Assembly: GCF_001027745.1 (NCBI RefSeq)
Contig: NZ_LECU01000004.1
Span: forward strand, 496,001-560,000
Direction: 5' to 3'
Source: Pedobacter sp. BMA
Lineage (GTDB): Bacteria > Bacteroidota > Bacteroidia > Sphingobacteriales > Sphingobacteriaceae
DNA: 64,000 bases
Part shown: positions 1-8,864 of the stretch, piece by piece
Position numbering within the stretch: the stretch's first letter is position 1
Layout: the number at the start of each line of letters is the position of its first letter
Position numbers and translations under genes: made by a program
The notes under the pieces: model-generated
What the model was told of the DNA's origin: nothing
Database searches by the model: none
The model's input: the letters and a program-made list of their open reading frames with translations, nothing else

Positions 1-2
1 AA

Positions 3-959
3 TTTCTGACCAGTGAAAAAATTCAATTTAAAACCTACAAAGACCAGGTCATTTTTGAAAAAGGAGAAATCTTAAAAGCCGATAAAACACCCTATACAGT
101 ATTTACCCCATTTTACAAGCAGTGGCATGCTAAATTGAATGATTTTTATACCAAACCCTATCCCACTAAAAAATATTTCAGCAACTTATTTAAAACAAAA
201 CACCTGGCTATCCCGGCCTTAGCTGAAATGGGTTTTGAAGAAAGCAGGCTAAGGTTTCCCAAACTGAGCTACAAAGATAAATTAGATGACTATGCCAAAG
301 AGCGTGATTTTCCTGCTTTAGATTCAACAACCCACATCGGATTACACCTGCGTTTTGGCACATTAAGTATCAGAAAGGCTGTAAAAGATGCGCTGGATGC
401 TAAATCGAATGTATGGCTTTCGGAACTGGCCTGGAGAGAATTTTACATGATGATTCTTTGGCATTTCCCCTATGCGGCATTTGATTCATATAAAAAACAG
501 TATGATAAAATCAAGTGGCGCAACAATGAAAAGGAGTTCAAAGCCTGGTGTTCGGGCAATACAGGCTACCCAATAGTTGATGCCGGAATGAGACAGCTGA
601 ACGAAACCGGCTGGATGCACAACCGCGTGCGTATGGTGGTGGCTAGCTTCCTATCGAAGCACCTGTTGATCGACTGGCGCTGGGGTGAAGCCTATTTCGC
701 AGAAAAGTTGCTGGATTACGAAATGGCCAGTAATGTAGGTGGCTGGCAGTGGGCTGCCGGATCAGGCAATGATGCCGCCCCATATTTCAGGGTATTCAAT
801 CCAGAGCTGCAAACCAAACGTTTTGATCCTAAATTTGAATACATCAAAAAATGGGTACCGGAATATGGCACAAAAAAATATGCCCAACCATTGGTTGAGC
901 ATACATTTGCACGTGAAAGAGTGCTGAAAGTTTTTAAAGAAGCTTTATCTAGTTCGTAA
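3..959 (+). CDS. phrB: Deoxyribodipyrimidine photolyase / cryptochrome family, 3' part
   Basis: C-terminal two thirds of a photolyase-family flavoprotein, which uses light to split pyrimidine dimers in DNA. The frame is open to the left window edge and codes for family-typical sequence (VFTPFYKQW) before the TTG at 135, so the gene starts outside the window and 135 is not its start. The FAD-binding half is clear: WLSELAWREF, TGYPIVDAGMRQL, GWMHNRVRM, and ASNVGGWQWAAGSGNDAAPYFR followed by FNP. Tryptophans of the electron-transfer chain appear to be present. The antenna-binding N-terminus is missing, so class I CPD photolyase cannot be fully separated from a cryptochrome; the Asn in the ASNVGGWQW segment fits a CPD photolyase. 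The gene converges on the FKBP gene and their 3' ends overlap by 11 bp. Confidence 0.92.
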   Translation, partial: FLTSEKIQFKTYKDQVIFEKGEILKADKTPYTVFTPFYKQWHAKLNDFYTKPYPTKKYFSNLFKTKHLAIPALAEMGFEESRLRFPKLSYKDKLDDYAKERDFPALDSTTHIGLHLRFGTLSIRKAVKDALDAKSNVWLSELAWREFYMMILWHFPYAAFDSYKKQYDKIKWRNNEKEFKAWCSGNTGYPIVDAGMRQLNETGWMHNRVRMVVASFLSKHLLIDWRWGEAYFAEKLLDYEMASNVGGWQWAAGSGNDAAPYFRVFNPELQTKRFDPKFEYIKKWVPEYGTKKYAQPLVEHTFARERVLKVFKEALSSS

Positions 960-1875
960 CGCTTACGATTTCGACGTCGAAATCAAGTATAGCATTGGGC
1001 GGAACACTGCCGCTACCTGATGTACCATAACCTAAATCAGATGGAATAAACATTCTGAATTTGGCTCCTGCAGTGAACTTTGGAATAATCTTTCCCCAGC
1101 CGGTTATTACTCCAGTAAGTGTTGTTGTGTATGTACCGTCTGTAGAAGAGTCAAAAACAGTTCCGTCAATAAATCTCCCGGTATATTTAACAACTAGTGA
1201 ACTTGATTCGCTAATAGGATCCACTCCAGTTCCTGTAGTCGTAGTAATGTAATATACCCTCGATACATCCTTAGTCGCCGTTAAACCTTTAGTGGCCAAA
1301 TAATTTGTTATTTTATAATCATCAAACTGCCATTGTTTTGCGTAAGCATAACTCGTTAAGGTAATATCAAGATTTTCGTTTGATGGAATGCTTCCCGCTC
1401 CGTTTCTGCCAAATGCTAAATAAGAAGGCAATAAAATGCGTGCAGAACCACCTGGTTTCAATTTCAATGCTGCCGTGCGGAAAGCTGGTATATTCCAGGC
1501 GCTCGCGGTATTTTGACCAGGGGCAAGCAATGATGACTGATAAAAGCTGTTAAGATATCCTACATACGTCCCTAAATTAGCGTAGGTTGGCGACTGTAAG
1601 TATTGCGTACCGCTGCTCATCGATTTGATTGTGACATCATATAATATCGAATCTTTATTTGCAAACAATGAACCAGTCGTCGGATTGGTAACCTGATAGT
1701 AGAAACCTGTTTTAAGTGAATCAGGTACCATCGAAGTCAGTTTATTCTTGGATATATAAGCCGCTATAGCCGAATCATCAACAGTTTGTATAGAATCATA
1801 CTCCTTTTTACAGGAGCTGAATATTGTTGAAGCCACGATAAGTGTCAGGAGGCTAAGTTTGGTAAAATTGTTCAT
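949..1875 (-). CDS. FKBP-type peptidyl-prolyl isomerase lipoprotein, two domains
   Basis: Predicted envelope lipoprotein of 308 residues that should assist folding by isomerising Xaa-Pro bonds. It has a short lipoprotein signal (IFSSC, Cys at about 22, followed by KKE). Residues about 60-180 look like a degenerate FKBP domain (GGSARILLPSYLAFG). Residues about 215-308 form a more typical one (VVKYTGRFIDGTVFDSS, FRMFIPSDLGYG, NAILDFDVEIV). Such tandem-domain FKBP lipoproteins are common in Bacteroidota. The start is the ATG giving the lipobox at the normal distance. The neighbour at 2058-2504 is a single-domain paralogue and a third copy survives only as a fragment between them. Whether the first domain is active cannot be told. 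Confidence 0.9.
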   Translation of the reverse strand: MNNFTKLSLLTLIVASTIFSSCKKEYDSIQTVDDSAIAAYISKNKLTSMVPDSLKTGFYYQVTNPTTGSLFANKDSILYDVTIKSMSSGTQYLQSPTYANLGTYVGYLNSFYQSSLLAPGQNTASAWNIPAFRTAALKLKPGGSARILLPSYLAFGRNGAGSIPSNENLDITLTSYAYAKQWQFDDYKITNYLATKGLTATKDVSRVYYITTTTGTGVDPISESSSLVVKYTGRFIDGTVFDSSTDGTYTTTLTGVITGWGKIIPKFTAGAKFRMFIPSDLGYGTSGSGSVPPNAILDFDVEIVSVTN

Positions 1876-1878
1876 TTA

Positions 1879-1953
1879 TTATTGTACGTCTGTAAGTGTA
1901 ATTGTAAAATCGAGTATTGAATTGGCAGAGACATTACCTGCAAAAATAAGCTT
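1879..1953 (-). pseudogene. Remnant of an FKBP-type isomerase gene (last 24 codons)
   Basis: Directly upstream of the FKBP gene ending at 949, the minus strand reads in frame AGNVSANSILDFTITLTDVQ and then a stop (TAA at 1881-1879). This closely matches the ends of both intact neighbours (IPGNSVLDFTIQLSNTQ and VPPNAILDFDVEIVSVTN). Reading upstream, the similarity is cut off by an in-frame stop at 1954-1956 and no start is present. I read it as the tail of a third tandem FKBP gene lost by deletion or recombination. Confidence 0.75.
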
Positions 1954-2057
1954 TTAATACGGATGCTACAATTTTTAACCTATTTTAACAAAAAAGCTGA
2001 ATCATAAAGGCTTCCCTAAAGTTCCCTACCGCTACACTTTTACCTTTCGCTTCTGGC

Positions 2058-2504
2058 TTATTGTGTATTCGAAAGCTGAATAGTAAAATCAAGTACAGAG
2101 TTTCCAGGAATTGGTCCGGCAGAACTGCTTCCATAACCCAGGCTTGGTGGTACAATTAAACGGATTTCTCCTCCCTTTTGAATTTTGGGTATGCCTATTC
2201 TCCAGCCTTGAATCAAATCAGCAAGATTGAAGGTTTGTTCTTTACCGCCTCCGTTATCGAAAACACTACCATCCAGTAATCTACCTTCATATTTAATCGT
2301 AATTCTGGTATTTGCAGGATAAGTAAAAGTCCCGCTACCAGGTTTGATGATCTGGTAATACAATCCGGAATTATCTTTCGTTGCATTGATATTATTTTCT
2401 GCAATAAAATCAGCAATCTGCTTTTCGGTATCTTTATCTTTTTTACAAGCTGTAAAAGTCGCTGTAAACAATAGGATAACAGTTAGTAGTTTAAACTTAT
2501 TCAT
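2058..2504 (-). CDS. FKBP-type peptidyl-prolyl isomerase lipoprotein, single domain
   Basis: Small envelope FKBP of 148 residues. The ATG at 2504 gives a clean lipoprotein signal (MNKFKLLTVILLFTATFTAC, then KKDKD). A longer frame from 2540 would put 12 extra residues in front and run through a promoter-like box, so 2504 is preferred. One FKBP domain spans about residues 45-148 (ITIKYEGRLLDGSVFDNG, IRLIVPPSLGYG, NSVLDFTIQL). It is paralogous to the gene ending at 949, and the pair probably arose by tandem duplication. Confidence 0.9.
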   Translation of the reverse strand: MNKFKLLTVILLFTATFTACKKDKDTEKQIADFIAENNINATKDNSGLYYQIIKPGSGTFTYPANTRITIKYEGRLLDGSVFDNGGGKEQTFNLADLIQGWRIGIPKIQKGGEIRLIVPPSLGYGSSSAGPIPGNSVLDFTIQLSNTQ

Positions 2505-2508
2505 GCCG

Positions 2509-2516
2509 CAAAAGTA
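2509..2516 (-). promoter_or_regulatory. Candidate -7 box TACTTTTG for the single-domain FKBP gene
   Basis: The minus strand reads TACTTTTG four bases before the ATG at 2504, an exact match to the Bacteroidota -7 consensus TAnnTTTG. No TTG was found at 19-21 bases upstream, so support is partial. If used, the transcript would be almost leaderless and the upstream ATG at 2540 could not be translated. Confidence 0.3.
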
Positions 2517-2677
2517 GGATTTTAAAAATATTAATTTCATTACAATGCTGCTAAATCACTATTTTTTATTCGAGCGGGTGAGGTTTAACCATATCAGGAA
2601 TGTAAGTACATTTTAGATTCAAACCCTATTTTGCCTTAAATGCTTTATATGTTAAAAAAATCACCTAATGCCATAAA

Positions 2678-2722
2678 CAAAAAAAGGTTCAGGGAAGAGC
2701 TGATAAAACCCATCCCTGAACC
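2678..2722 (-). terminator. Intrinsic terminator of the fad operon
   Basis: Perfect 10-bp stem GGTTCAGGGA (2686-2695) / TCCCTGAACC (2713-2722), followed on the minus strand by a run of T (plus-strand A at 2679-2685). It lies 22 bp beyond the fadE stop codon. Confidence 0.85.
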
Positions 2723-2743
2723 ACAAACCCTCAATACAAAAAC

Positions 2744-4537
2744 CTAAAAAACATATTTATTCGCCTCAATCAACTGTTGTGCAACACGTTGACGGGCATC
2801 CTTAACATTAAATGGCTCTACTTTGGTAAAGCGGCGCAAGCCAACCAGCATCATGCGTTGCTCATCACCTTCAGCAAAAGCCCATAGTGCTTCTTTACCG
2901 GCTTTCGCAACCCCATCCACAGCCTCAACCATATAAATCCTTAATAAATCCAGCTGACCCGCTGTTGCATCCTCTCCTTTTGTTGCTACCAGTTTCTCTG
3001 TTCTCAATAGAGCCGATTCGAGTACGTAAACATAACCAGCCATATCGGCGATGTTCATTAAAATCTCCTGTTCCTTACTTAAGGTCATCATCAGTTTTTG
3101 AACCGCAGCCCCTGCCACCATTAAAGTCGCTTTCTTCAAGTTAGCCAGCACTTTTTTCTCGGCAGCAAATAAGGTAGTATCCTCCTCGCCAAAATCAGGA
3201 ATACTCATTAATTCCGCAGCAACCGCAGTTGCCGGAGTCATTAAGTCCAGTTCACCTTTCATGGCGCGTTTCAACATCATATCAACGGTAAGCAAACGGT
3301 TAATCTCATTCGTGCCTTCAAAAATCCTGTTGATCCGGGCATCGCGGTAGGCCCTGTCCATCGGTGCATCAGCACTAAAACCCATACCACCATAAATCTG
3401 AACTCCTTCATCAACGGTATAGTCTAAAGCCTCAGAACCCCAGACTTTCAAAATAGCGCACTCCACTGCAAACTGCTCCACCGATTTCAGCCTCGCCTTG
3501 CCCGACTCCATACCTCCTTCAACTAATGCATCATAGGTATCATCAATATTTTGCCCCGCGCGATAGTTTGCCGCATCAACTGCATATAGCTTGGAAGCAA
3601 TTTCCGCAATTTTAAAGCGGATGGCACCATACTTCGAAATCGGACGGCCGAACTGACTGCGTTCATTCGAGTAGTTAATGGCTGTATTCAAAGTGGCCTT
3701 CGACGCACCAATTGCTGCAGCAGATAGTTTGATACGGCCGATATTCAGGATGTTTACGGCAATCTTAAAACCGTTTTCCCGATCACTCAGCATATTCTCA
3801 ACCGGCACTTCACAATCGTTAAAAAACACCTGACGGGTAGAAGAACCTTTAATACCCATCTTATGCTCTTCAGGATTCATGGTAATTCCACCGAAATCTT
3901 TCTCTACAATAAATGCTGTTAGGTTTTTATCGTCGTCTATTTTAGCGAATACGATAAAGATATCTGCAAAACCACCATTGGTAATCCACATCTTCTGCCC
4001 GTTGATGATATAATGTTTACCATCATCACTCAACTTTGCTTTTGTCTTTCCGGAATTAGCATCCGATCCTGAGTTTGGTTCTGTCAGGCAGTAAGCAGCT
4101 TTCCATTCTCCTGAACCCAATTTAGGGATGTATTTTGCTTTTTGCTCTTCGTTACCGTAATACAGGATAGGCAAAGTACCAATTCCTGTATGGGCTGAAA
4201 GCGCTACCGCAAATGAATGCCCGGCACCGATCACATCAGCCACAAGCATTGAGGTATTGAAATTTTTCCCAAAACCTCCGTATTCCTCCGGTACAGAAAC
4301 ACCGAGAATTCCCAGCTCTCCCGCTTTTGTCAAAAGTGTTGGCATCAATTCAGGATCTTCCTGCTTGTCTATTTTATCTAAGTTAGGATACACTTCAGCT
4401 TCCAGAAAATCGCGACAAGTCTGTGCAATCATCTGTTGCTCTTCATCAAATTCTTCAGGGATAAATACATCCTGATATACGGTTTCCTTGATTAAGAATT
4501 CTCCGCCTTTAATTGTTTTTTTTGCAGTCGTTTCCAT
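2744..4537 (-). CDS. fadE: Acyl-CoA dehydrogenase (FadE, Bacillus-type)
   Basis: Cytoplasmic flavoenzyme of 597 residues that oxidises acyl-CoA to trans-2-enoyl-CoA, the first step of beta-oxidation. The core runs to about residue 440: AYCLTEPNSGSDA (about 148-160) and WITNG at the FAD/substrate site, RSQFGRPI, and IFEGTNEINR with the likely catalytic Glu407. The remaining 150 residues form the extra C-terminal helical domain of the long FadE/VLCAD-like branch. The length matches my recollection of B. subtilis FadE (about 594). It is the last gene of marR-fadN-fadA-fadE, 65 bp after fadA and followed by a strong terminator. Confidence 0.93.
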   Translation of the reverse strand: METTAKKTIKGGEFLIKETVYQDVFIPEEFDEEQQMIAQTCRDFLEAEVYPNLDKIDKQEDPELMPTLLTKAGELGILGVSVPEEYGGFGKNFNTSMLVADVIGAGHSFAVALSAHTGIGTLPILYYGNEEQKAKYIPKLGSGEWKAAYCLTEPNSGSDANSGKTKAKLSDDGKHYIINGQKMWITNGGFADIFIVFAKIDDDKNLTAFIVEKDFGGITMNPEEHKMGIKGSSTRQVFFNDCEVPVENMLSDRENGFKIAVNILNIGRIKLSAAAIGASKATLNTAINYSNERSQFGRPISKYGAIRFKIAEIASKLYAVDAANYRAGQNIDDTYDALVEGGMESGKARLKSVEQFAVECAILKVWGSEALDYTVDEGVQIYGGMGFSADAPMDRAYRDARINRIFEGTNEINRLLTVDMMLKRAMKGELDLMTPATAVAAELMSIPDFGEEDTTLFAAEKKVLANLKKATLMVAGAAVQKLMMTLSKEQEILMNIADMAGYVYVLESALLRTEKLVATKGEDATAGQLDLLRIYMVEAVDGVAKAGKEALWAFAEGDEQRMMLVGLRRFTKVEPFNVKDARQRVAQQLIEANKYVF

Positions 4538-4545
4538 TTTTATAA

Positions 4546-4562
4546 TATCTAATAGCGAGTAT
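4546..4562 (-). repeat. Leader element, copy in front of fadE
   Basis: A 17-base element (minus strand ATACTCGCTATTAGATA) lies 8 bases before the fadE start codon. A copy with one change lies exactly 8 bases before fadA (5787-5803). Flanking similarity continues upstream (TTGAAAGTCGC with a T-run here, TTGAAATCGCC with a T-run near 5825-5840). Its role is unknown; possibilities are a translation or mRNA-processing signal or a small dispersed repeat. Confidence 0.55.
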
Positions 4563-4602
4563 TGAAAGTCGCTTTTTTTTACACTTAATCAGTACGGTAT
4601 AG

Positions 4603-5778
4603 CTATAGCAGTTCAAATATTCCAGCTGCACCCTGTCCCGTACCTACACACATGGTAACCATTCCATATTTTTTATCCTGCCTCTTCAACTCATTTAACA
4701 TCTGCACAGAAAGCTTTGCGCCTGTACAACCCAGTGGATGACCCAATGCAATTGCCCCACCGTTTACATTGACGATATCAGGATTCAAATCCAGAGTTCT
4801 GATGATCGCTAAAGATTGAGAAGCAAATGCCTCATTCAGTTCGATCAGGTCGATATCGCTTTGTTTTAAACCTGCTTGCTTTAATGCTTTTGGAATAGCC
4901 TCAATTGGTCCAATGCCCATAATTCTCGGTGGCACGCCAGCAACGCCGTAACTCACTAATCGTGCAATCGGCTCTGCGTTCAGTTCTTTCATTTTCTTTT
5001 CAGAAACCACCAAAACAAATGCTGCACCATCTGAGGTTTGCGAAGAGTTACCGGCTGTTACACTGCCGACAGCATCGAACACAGGCTTAAGCTTAGCCAG
5101 CTTTTCCAGTGTCGTATCTGCCCGGGGCCCCTCATCGGTATCTACCACGTAAGAACGGGTTTTCTTTTTCAGGTTCTCGTCCAGGTAATTTTCTTTGACG
5201 GTGATAGGCAAAATCCCGTCTTTAAGGTGACCGTTTTTAATGGCCTGAATGGCTTTCTCATGAGATTTCAAAGAAAATGCATCCTGGTCTTCACGGCTTA
5301 CATTGTACTCTTTTGCAACTGCCTCGGCCGTTAATCCCATGCCCCAATACCAGTCGGGATTATTTTTGGCAACCTCAGCATTGGGTACCAGTTTCCAGCC
5401 ACCAAAGGGCATTCCACTCATTACTTCCACTCCACCGGCAATAATGCAATCGGCCATACCCGCTTTAATTTTCGCAACCGCGGTAGCAATGGTATCCAAA
5501 CCAGAGGCACAATAACGGTTTACCGTAACGCCAGGCACTTTATCCGTATCCAGGCCCATCAGCGAAATCATCCTGGCAATATTCAAACCTTGCTCTGCTT
5601 CTGGTGTAGCATTACCCACAATTACATCATCAATCTGTTCCTTATCCAGATTTGGAACAGAGGCAACCAATGCTCTGATTACTTCTGCAGCCAAATCATC
5701 AGCTCTTGTAAAACGAAATACGCCACGTGGAGCTTTGCCCACTGCTGTACGATATCCGGCTATAATATATGCTTCCAT
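4603..5778 (-). CDS. fadA: Acetyl-CoA C-acyltransferase (3-ketoacyl-CoA thiolase)
   Basis: Thiolase of 391 residues that releases acetyl-CoA from 3-ketoacyl-CoA, the last step of beta-oxidation. The nucleophile is Cys90 in [11 protein letters not shown]. The C-terminal half has [20 protein letters not shown] with the active His, and [13 protein letters not shown] with the second active Cys. All three catalytic motifs are intact. The gene lies between fadN and fadE; the order and the length of 391 match the B. subtilis fadNAE operon as I recall it. The 128-bp gap before it holds the leader element shared with fadE. Confidence 0.95.
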   Translation of the reverse strand: MEAYIIAGYRTAVGKAPRGVFRFTRADDLAAEVIRALVASVPNLDKEQIDDVIVGNATPEAEQGLNIARMISLMGLDTDKVPGVTVNRYCASGLDTIATAVAKIKAGMADCIIAGGVEVMSGMPFGGWKLVPNAEVAKNNPDWYWGMGLTAEAVAKEYNVSREDQDAFSLKSHEKAIQAIKNGHLKDGILPITVKENYLDENLKKKTRSYVVDTDEGPRADTTLEKLAKLKPVFDAVGSVTAGNSSQTSDGAAFVLVVSEKKMKELNAEPIARLVSYGVAGVPPRIMGIGPIEAIPKALKQAGLKQSDIDLIELNEAFASQSLAIIRTLDLNPDIVNVNGGAIALGHPLGCTGAKLSVQMLNELKRQDKKYGMVTMCVGTGQGAAGIFELL

Positions 5779-5786
5779 TGTTTTTG

Positions 5787-5803
5787 TATCTAGTAGCGAG
5801 TAT
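5787..5803 (-). repeat. Leader element, copy in front of fadA
   Basis: Minus strand ATACTCGCTACTAGATA, 16 of 17 identical to the element before fadE and at the same 8-base distance from the start codon. See the entry at 4546-4562. Confidence 0.55.
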
Positions 5804-5906
5804 CAATTATCAAGACAAAGCTCAGCTTGAAATCGCCATTTTTTAGTTTAAATCTGTTAGTAATCCCAATACTCATACCTTAATAGTCGTATCCTTGTAC
5901 TAACTT

Positions 5907-8312
5907 CTAATTCCTCAACGGTTTTCCTTTAGTAATAATCGACTGGATCCTTTCCAATGATTTTCTTTCTCCGGCCAGTGACAAAAATGCCTCCCTTTCC
6001 AGATCCAGTAAATATTGTTCACTCACTTCAGTTGGGTAGGATAAATCACCGCCACACATTACATAACCCAGTTTTTCTGAGATTTTCTTATCGTGTTCAG
6101 AAATGAAGTGTCCGGCATACATGCTATTTGCCCCTGCGTACACAATCCCCAGCCCCTGTTTACCCAGCACTTTAATATCTGTGCGCTGAACAGGTTTAGT
6201 ATAGCCTGCCTCTGCCAGCTCAATGGCTTTCGCTTTCGCATCCGCCAGTAACCTGTTTCTGTTCATCGAAATCGAGAACTTATCTTTCTGCAGATAACCC
6301 AGTTCGTAAGCTTCATAACCCGAAGTCGACACCTTTGCCATACCGATTGTCAGGAAGCGTTCTTTCAGGGCATTTTGGACAATCTGATCGTCTTTGTATT
6401 CATCAGAGGCCCGTAAAGCAAACTCTTTTGTTCCGCCGCCACCAGGAATAACACCCACACCAAATTCTACTAGCCCCATGTAAGTTTCCGCAGAAAGCTG
6501 CACATGGTCAGCGTGTAAGCTGAACTCGCAGCCACCACCAAGTGTTAAATTATGCGGCGCAACCACAACCGGAATGGATGAATAACGAATGCGCATAGAA
6601 GTATTCTGAAACATGCGGATGGCCATATTTAATTCGTCCCACTCCTGCTCTACAGCCATCATGAAAATCATCCCTACATTTGCACCGGCAGAAAAATTTG
6701 CGCCATCGTTACCAATAACCAAACCGCGGTAGTCTTTCTCGGCCATATCAATTGCCTTATTGATACCCGAGATCACATCTCCACCGATGGTATTCATTTT
6801 AGTATGGAATTCTACATTCAAGATGCCATCACCCAGATCGATAATCGAAACGCCAGAGTTTTTCCACAGCGTTTTGTTTTCACGGATGTTATCTAAAATT
6901 ATAAACTCGTCTGTACCCGGCAGCGCTTTATAGGATTTGCTTGGGATATCATAATATTTTTTAATGCCAGATTCCACTTTGTAAAATGTGGTATGGCCTG
7001 CCTGAAGCATTTCATGAATCCATGAAGCTGCCTTGTTTCCGTACTGCTCCATTCCTTCAATTCCCTCTTTAACACCAACCGCATCCCAAAGCTCAAATGG
7101 TCCTAACTCCCAGCCAAAACCTGCCCGCATCGCATCATCAATGCGATACAACTCATCTGAAATCTCCGGAATCCGGTCTGAAACATATTCAAACAACCCG
7201 AAAGAGGAATGACGGAACAATTCACCTGCTTTATCTTTTCCTTTGGCAAAAATCTTCATGCGCTCACGCAGATTCTCAACAGGCTTAGTCATTTCCAGGG
7301 TAGAAGATTTTACCTTCTGCTGTGGCTTATATTCAAGGGTTTTCAGGTCCAGCGCCAGGATCTCTGTTTTCCCTTCGGCTGTTTTTGTTTTCTTATAGAA
7401 ACCCTGTTTGGTTTTATCACCAAGCCATTTATTTTCTTCCATTTTTTGCACGTAGGCAGGAAGTTTAAATAACTCATGTGCTTTATCCTCAGGGCAATTA
7501 TCGTAAAGTCCTTTTGCTACCTTAATCATGGTATCCAGCCCAACTACATCCGAAGTACGAAAAGTAGCCGATTTTGGCCTTCCCAACGCCGGTCCCGTAA
7601 ACTTATCTACCTCCTCTACAGTCAGGTCAAGCTTTTCTACCAGATGCAATAGTGCCATAATTGAATACACCCCAACCCGGTTGGCAATAAATGCCGGCGT
7701 ATCTTTACACAAAACCGTTGTTTTGCCTAGAAATTTATCACCATAGTGCATCAGGAAATCAACAATTTCCGGCTTGGTGTGTGGTGTTGGAATGATCTCC
7801 AGCAACTTCAGGTAACGTGGCGGGTTAAAAAAGTGCGTTCCGCAGAAATTTGCCTTAAAGTCGTCACTCCTGCCTTCCGCCATCAAATGAATAGGGATAC
7901 CAGAAGTATTAGAAGTAATCAGGGTTCCGGGTTTACGGAACTGTTCTACCTGTTCAAAAACCTTCTTTTTGATATCAAGATTTTCCACCACCACTTCAAT
8001 CACCCAGTCATAACCGGCAATTTTCGACATGTCATCGTCAAAGTTTCCGGTTTTAATCTTGTTCAATACTTTTTTAGAATAAACCGGAGAAGGATTAGTT
8101 TTTACAGCAGTTTGCAACGCGGTATCTACAATCCTGTTTTTTACTACTGGTTTATCCAGTGTCAATCCTTTTGCCTGCTCTTCAGGTGTCAGCTCTTTTG
8201 GTGCAATATCTAAAAGCAAAACCTCTACACCAATATTGGCAAAATGGCATGCAATACGCGAACCCATAATCCCCGAGCCCAGAACGGCAACTTTGTTTAT
8301 GCTTCTTTTCAT
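5907..8312 (-). CDS. fadN: 3-hydroxyacyl-CoA dehydrogenase / enoyl-CoA hydratase (FadN-like)
   Basis: Bifunctional enzyme of 801 residues that hydrates enoyl-CoA and oxidises the 3-hydroxyacyl-CoA with NAD. The N-terminal Rossmann fold has VAVLGSGIMGSRIA (GxGxxG), followed by the dehydrogenase domain (SNTSGIPI, GTHFFNPPRYLKLLEI, DTPAFIANRVG). The C-terminal third is a crotonase domain (DGANFSAGANVGMIF, LGGGCEFSLHAD, GVIPGGGG). This domain order, dehydrogenase first, is that of FadN and opposite to E. coli FadB. The ATG at 8312 is chosen; it lies 1 bp after the marR stop codon, whereas a TTG at 8321 would overlap marR. Tight spacing implies co-transcription with marR. Confidence 0.93.
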   Translation of the reverse strand: MKRSINKVAVLGSGIMGSRIACHFANIGVEVLLLDIAPKELTPEEQAKGLTLDKPVVKNRIVDTALQTAVKTNPSPVYSKKVLNKIKTGNFDDDMSKIAGYDWVIEVVVENLDIKKKVFEQVEQFRKPGTLITSNTSGIPIHLMAEGRSDDFKANFCGTHFFNPPRYLKLLEIIPTPHTKPEIVDFLMHYGDKFLGKTTVLCKDTPAFIANRVGVYSIMALLHLVEKLDLTVEEVDKFTGPALGRPKSATFRTSDVVGLDTMIKVAKGLYDNCPEDKAHELFKLPAYVQKMEENKWLGDKTKQGFYKKTKTAEGKTEILALDLKTLEYKPQQKVKSSTLEMTKPVENLRERMKIFAKGKDKAGELFRHSSFGLFEYVSDRIPEISDELYRIDDAMRAGFGWELGPFELWDAVGVKEGIEGMEQYGNKAASWIHEMLQAGHTTFYKVESGIKKYYDIPSKSYKALPGTDEFIILDNIRENKTLWKNSGVSIIDLGDGILNVEFHTKMNTIGGDVISGINKAIDMAEKDYRGLVIGNDGANFSAGANVGMIFMMAVEQEWDELNMAIRMFQNTSMRIRYSSIPVVVAPHNLTLGGGCEFSLHADHVQLSAETYMGLVEFGVGVIPGGGGTKEFALRASDEYKDDQIVQNALKERFLTIGMAKVSTSGYEAYELGYLQKDKFSISMNRNRLLADAKAKAIELAEAGYTKPVQRTDIKVLGKQGLGIVYAGANSMYAGHFISEHDKKISEKLGYVMCGGDLSYPTEVSEQYLLDLEREAFLSLAGERKSLERIQSIITKGKPLRN

Positions 8313-8313
8313 G

Positions 8314-8748
8314 TTAATCAACAGTATATGCTACAGTTATATCATTTAGTTTTATCAATAGATTAATGAACGTCTCCTTTTCTTTTTTAGAGAAATGCTC
8401 GTCGAGATACTCATTAAATTTTCGAACAACACCTTTGGCCAAATGTTTTTTCTCCTTACCAAAATCAGTAAGAAACACTTTTACCGAGCGTTTATCGCCA
8501 ACAGACGTCTCACGGTAAATCAGTCCAGCCTCTTCCATGTTATTCAGCATACGCGACAAACTTGTTGCTTTCACCCCCAGTAGTCCCGCCAGGTTAGAAA
8601 CAGCAGTCCCTTCCTCATCATTAATGTTAATCAACATGTACCCGATAGCCTGTGTAATCCCAAAACTGGCCGCCATCTGGTTATACTTATTAAACATGTT
8701 CTGCCATGCAAACTTCACGTGATAATCTAATGTTTGCTGTTGTTTCAT
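8314..8748 (-). CDS. MarR-family transcriptional regulator of the fad operon
   Basis: Winged-helix DNA-binding protein of 144 residues. The recognition region is visible at about 45-95 (GTAVSNLAGLLGVKATSLSR, then MLNNMEEAGLIYRE and the wing DKRSVKVFLTDFGK). It is the first gene of the beta-oxidation operon, 1 bp before fadN, so a role as acyl-CoA-responsive repressor of fatty-acid degradation is likely, by analogy to FadR-type control. A 14-bp palindrome just downstream of its -7 box suggests autorepression, and the same core occurs upstream of fadD. The ligand is not known. Confidence 0.88.
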   Translation of the reverse strand: MKQQQTLDYHVKFAWQNMFNKYNQMAASFGITQAIGYMLININDEEGTAVSNLAGLLGVKATSLSRMLNNMEEAGLIYRETSVGDKRSVKVFLTDFGKEKKHLAKGVVRKFNEYLDEHFSKKEKETFINLLIKLNDITVAYTVD

Positions 8749-8760
8749 TTTGTTAATTTA

Positions 8761-8774
8761 TTATGCTTGCATAA
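8761..8774. promoter_or_regulatory. Palindromic operator at the marR promoter
   Basis: TTATGC-TT-GCATAA is a perfect 6-2-6 inverted repeat, 12 bp in front of the marR start codon and directly after the -7 box, where a bound dimer would block initiation. A wider pair, TTGTTA (8750-8755) / TAACAA (8772-8777), overlaps it. The 11-base core ATGCTTGCATA recurs upstream of fadD (15010-15020, minus strand). Confidence 0.65.
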
Positions 8775-8805
8775 CAAAGCTAATGAATGTATTTTGTTAT
8801 TGCAA
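8775..8805 (-). promoter_or_regulatory. Promoter of marR-fadN-fadA-fadE
   Basis: On the minus strand TTG (8805-8803), 20 bases, then TAGCTTTG (8782-8775). Both boxes and the spacing fit the Bacteroidota consensus TTG-N19/20-TAnnTTTG. Transcription would start near 8768, inside the palindromic operator. Confidence 0.65.
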
Positions 8806-8864
8806 TAGAAAAAAAGAAAATAATTGTTAAAAGATTATTATTATTGAGCCACACACAAATCACA

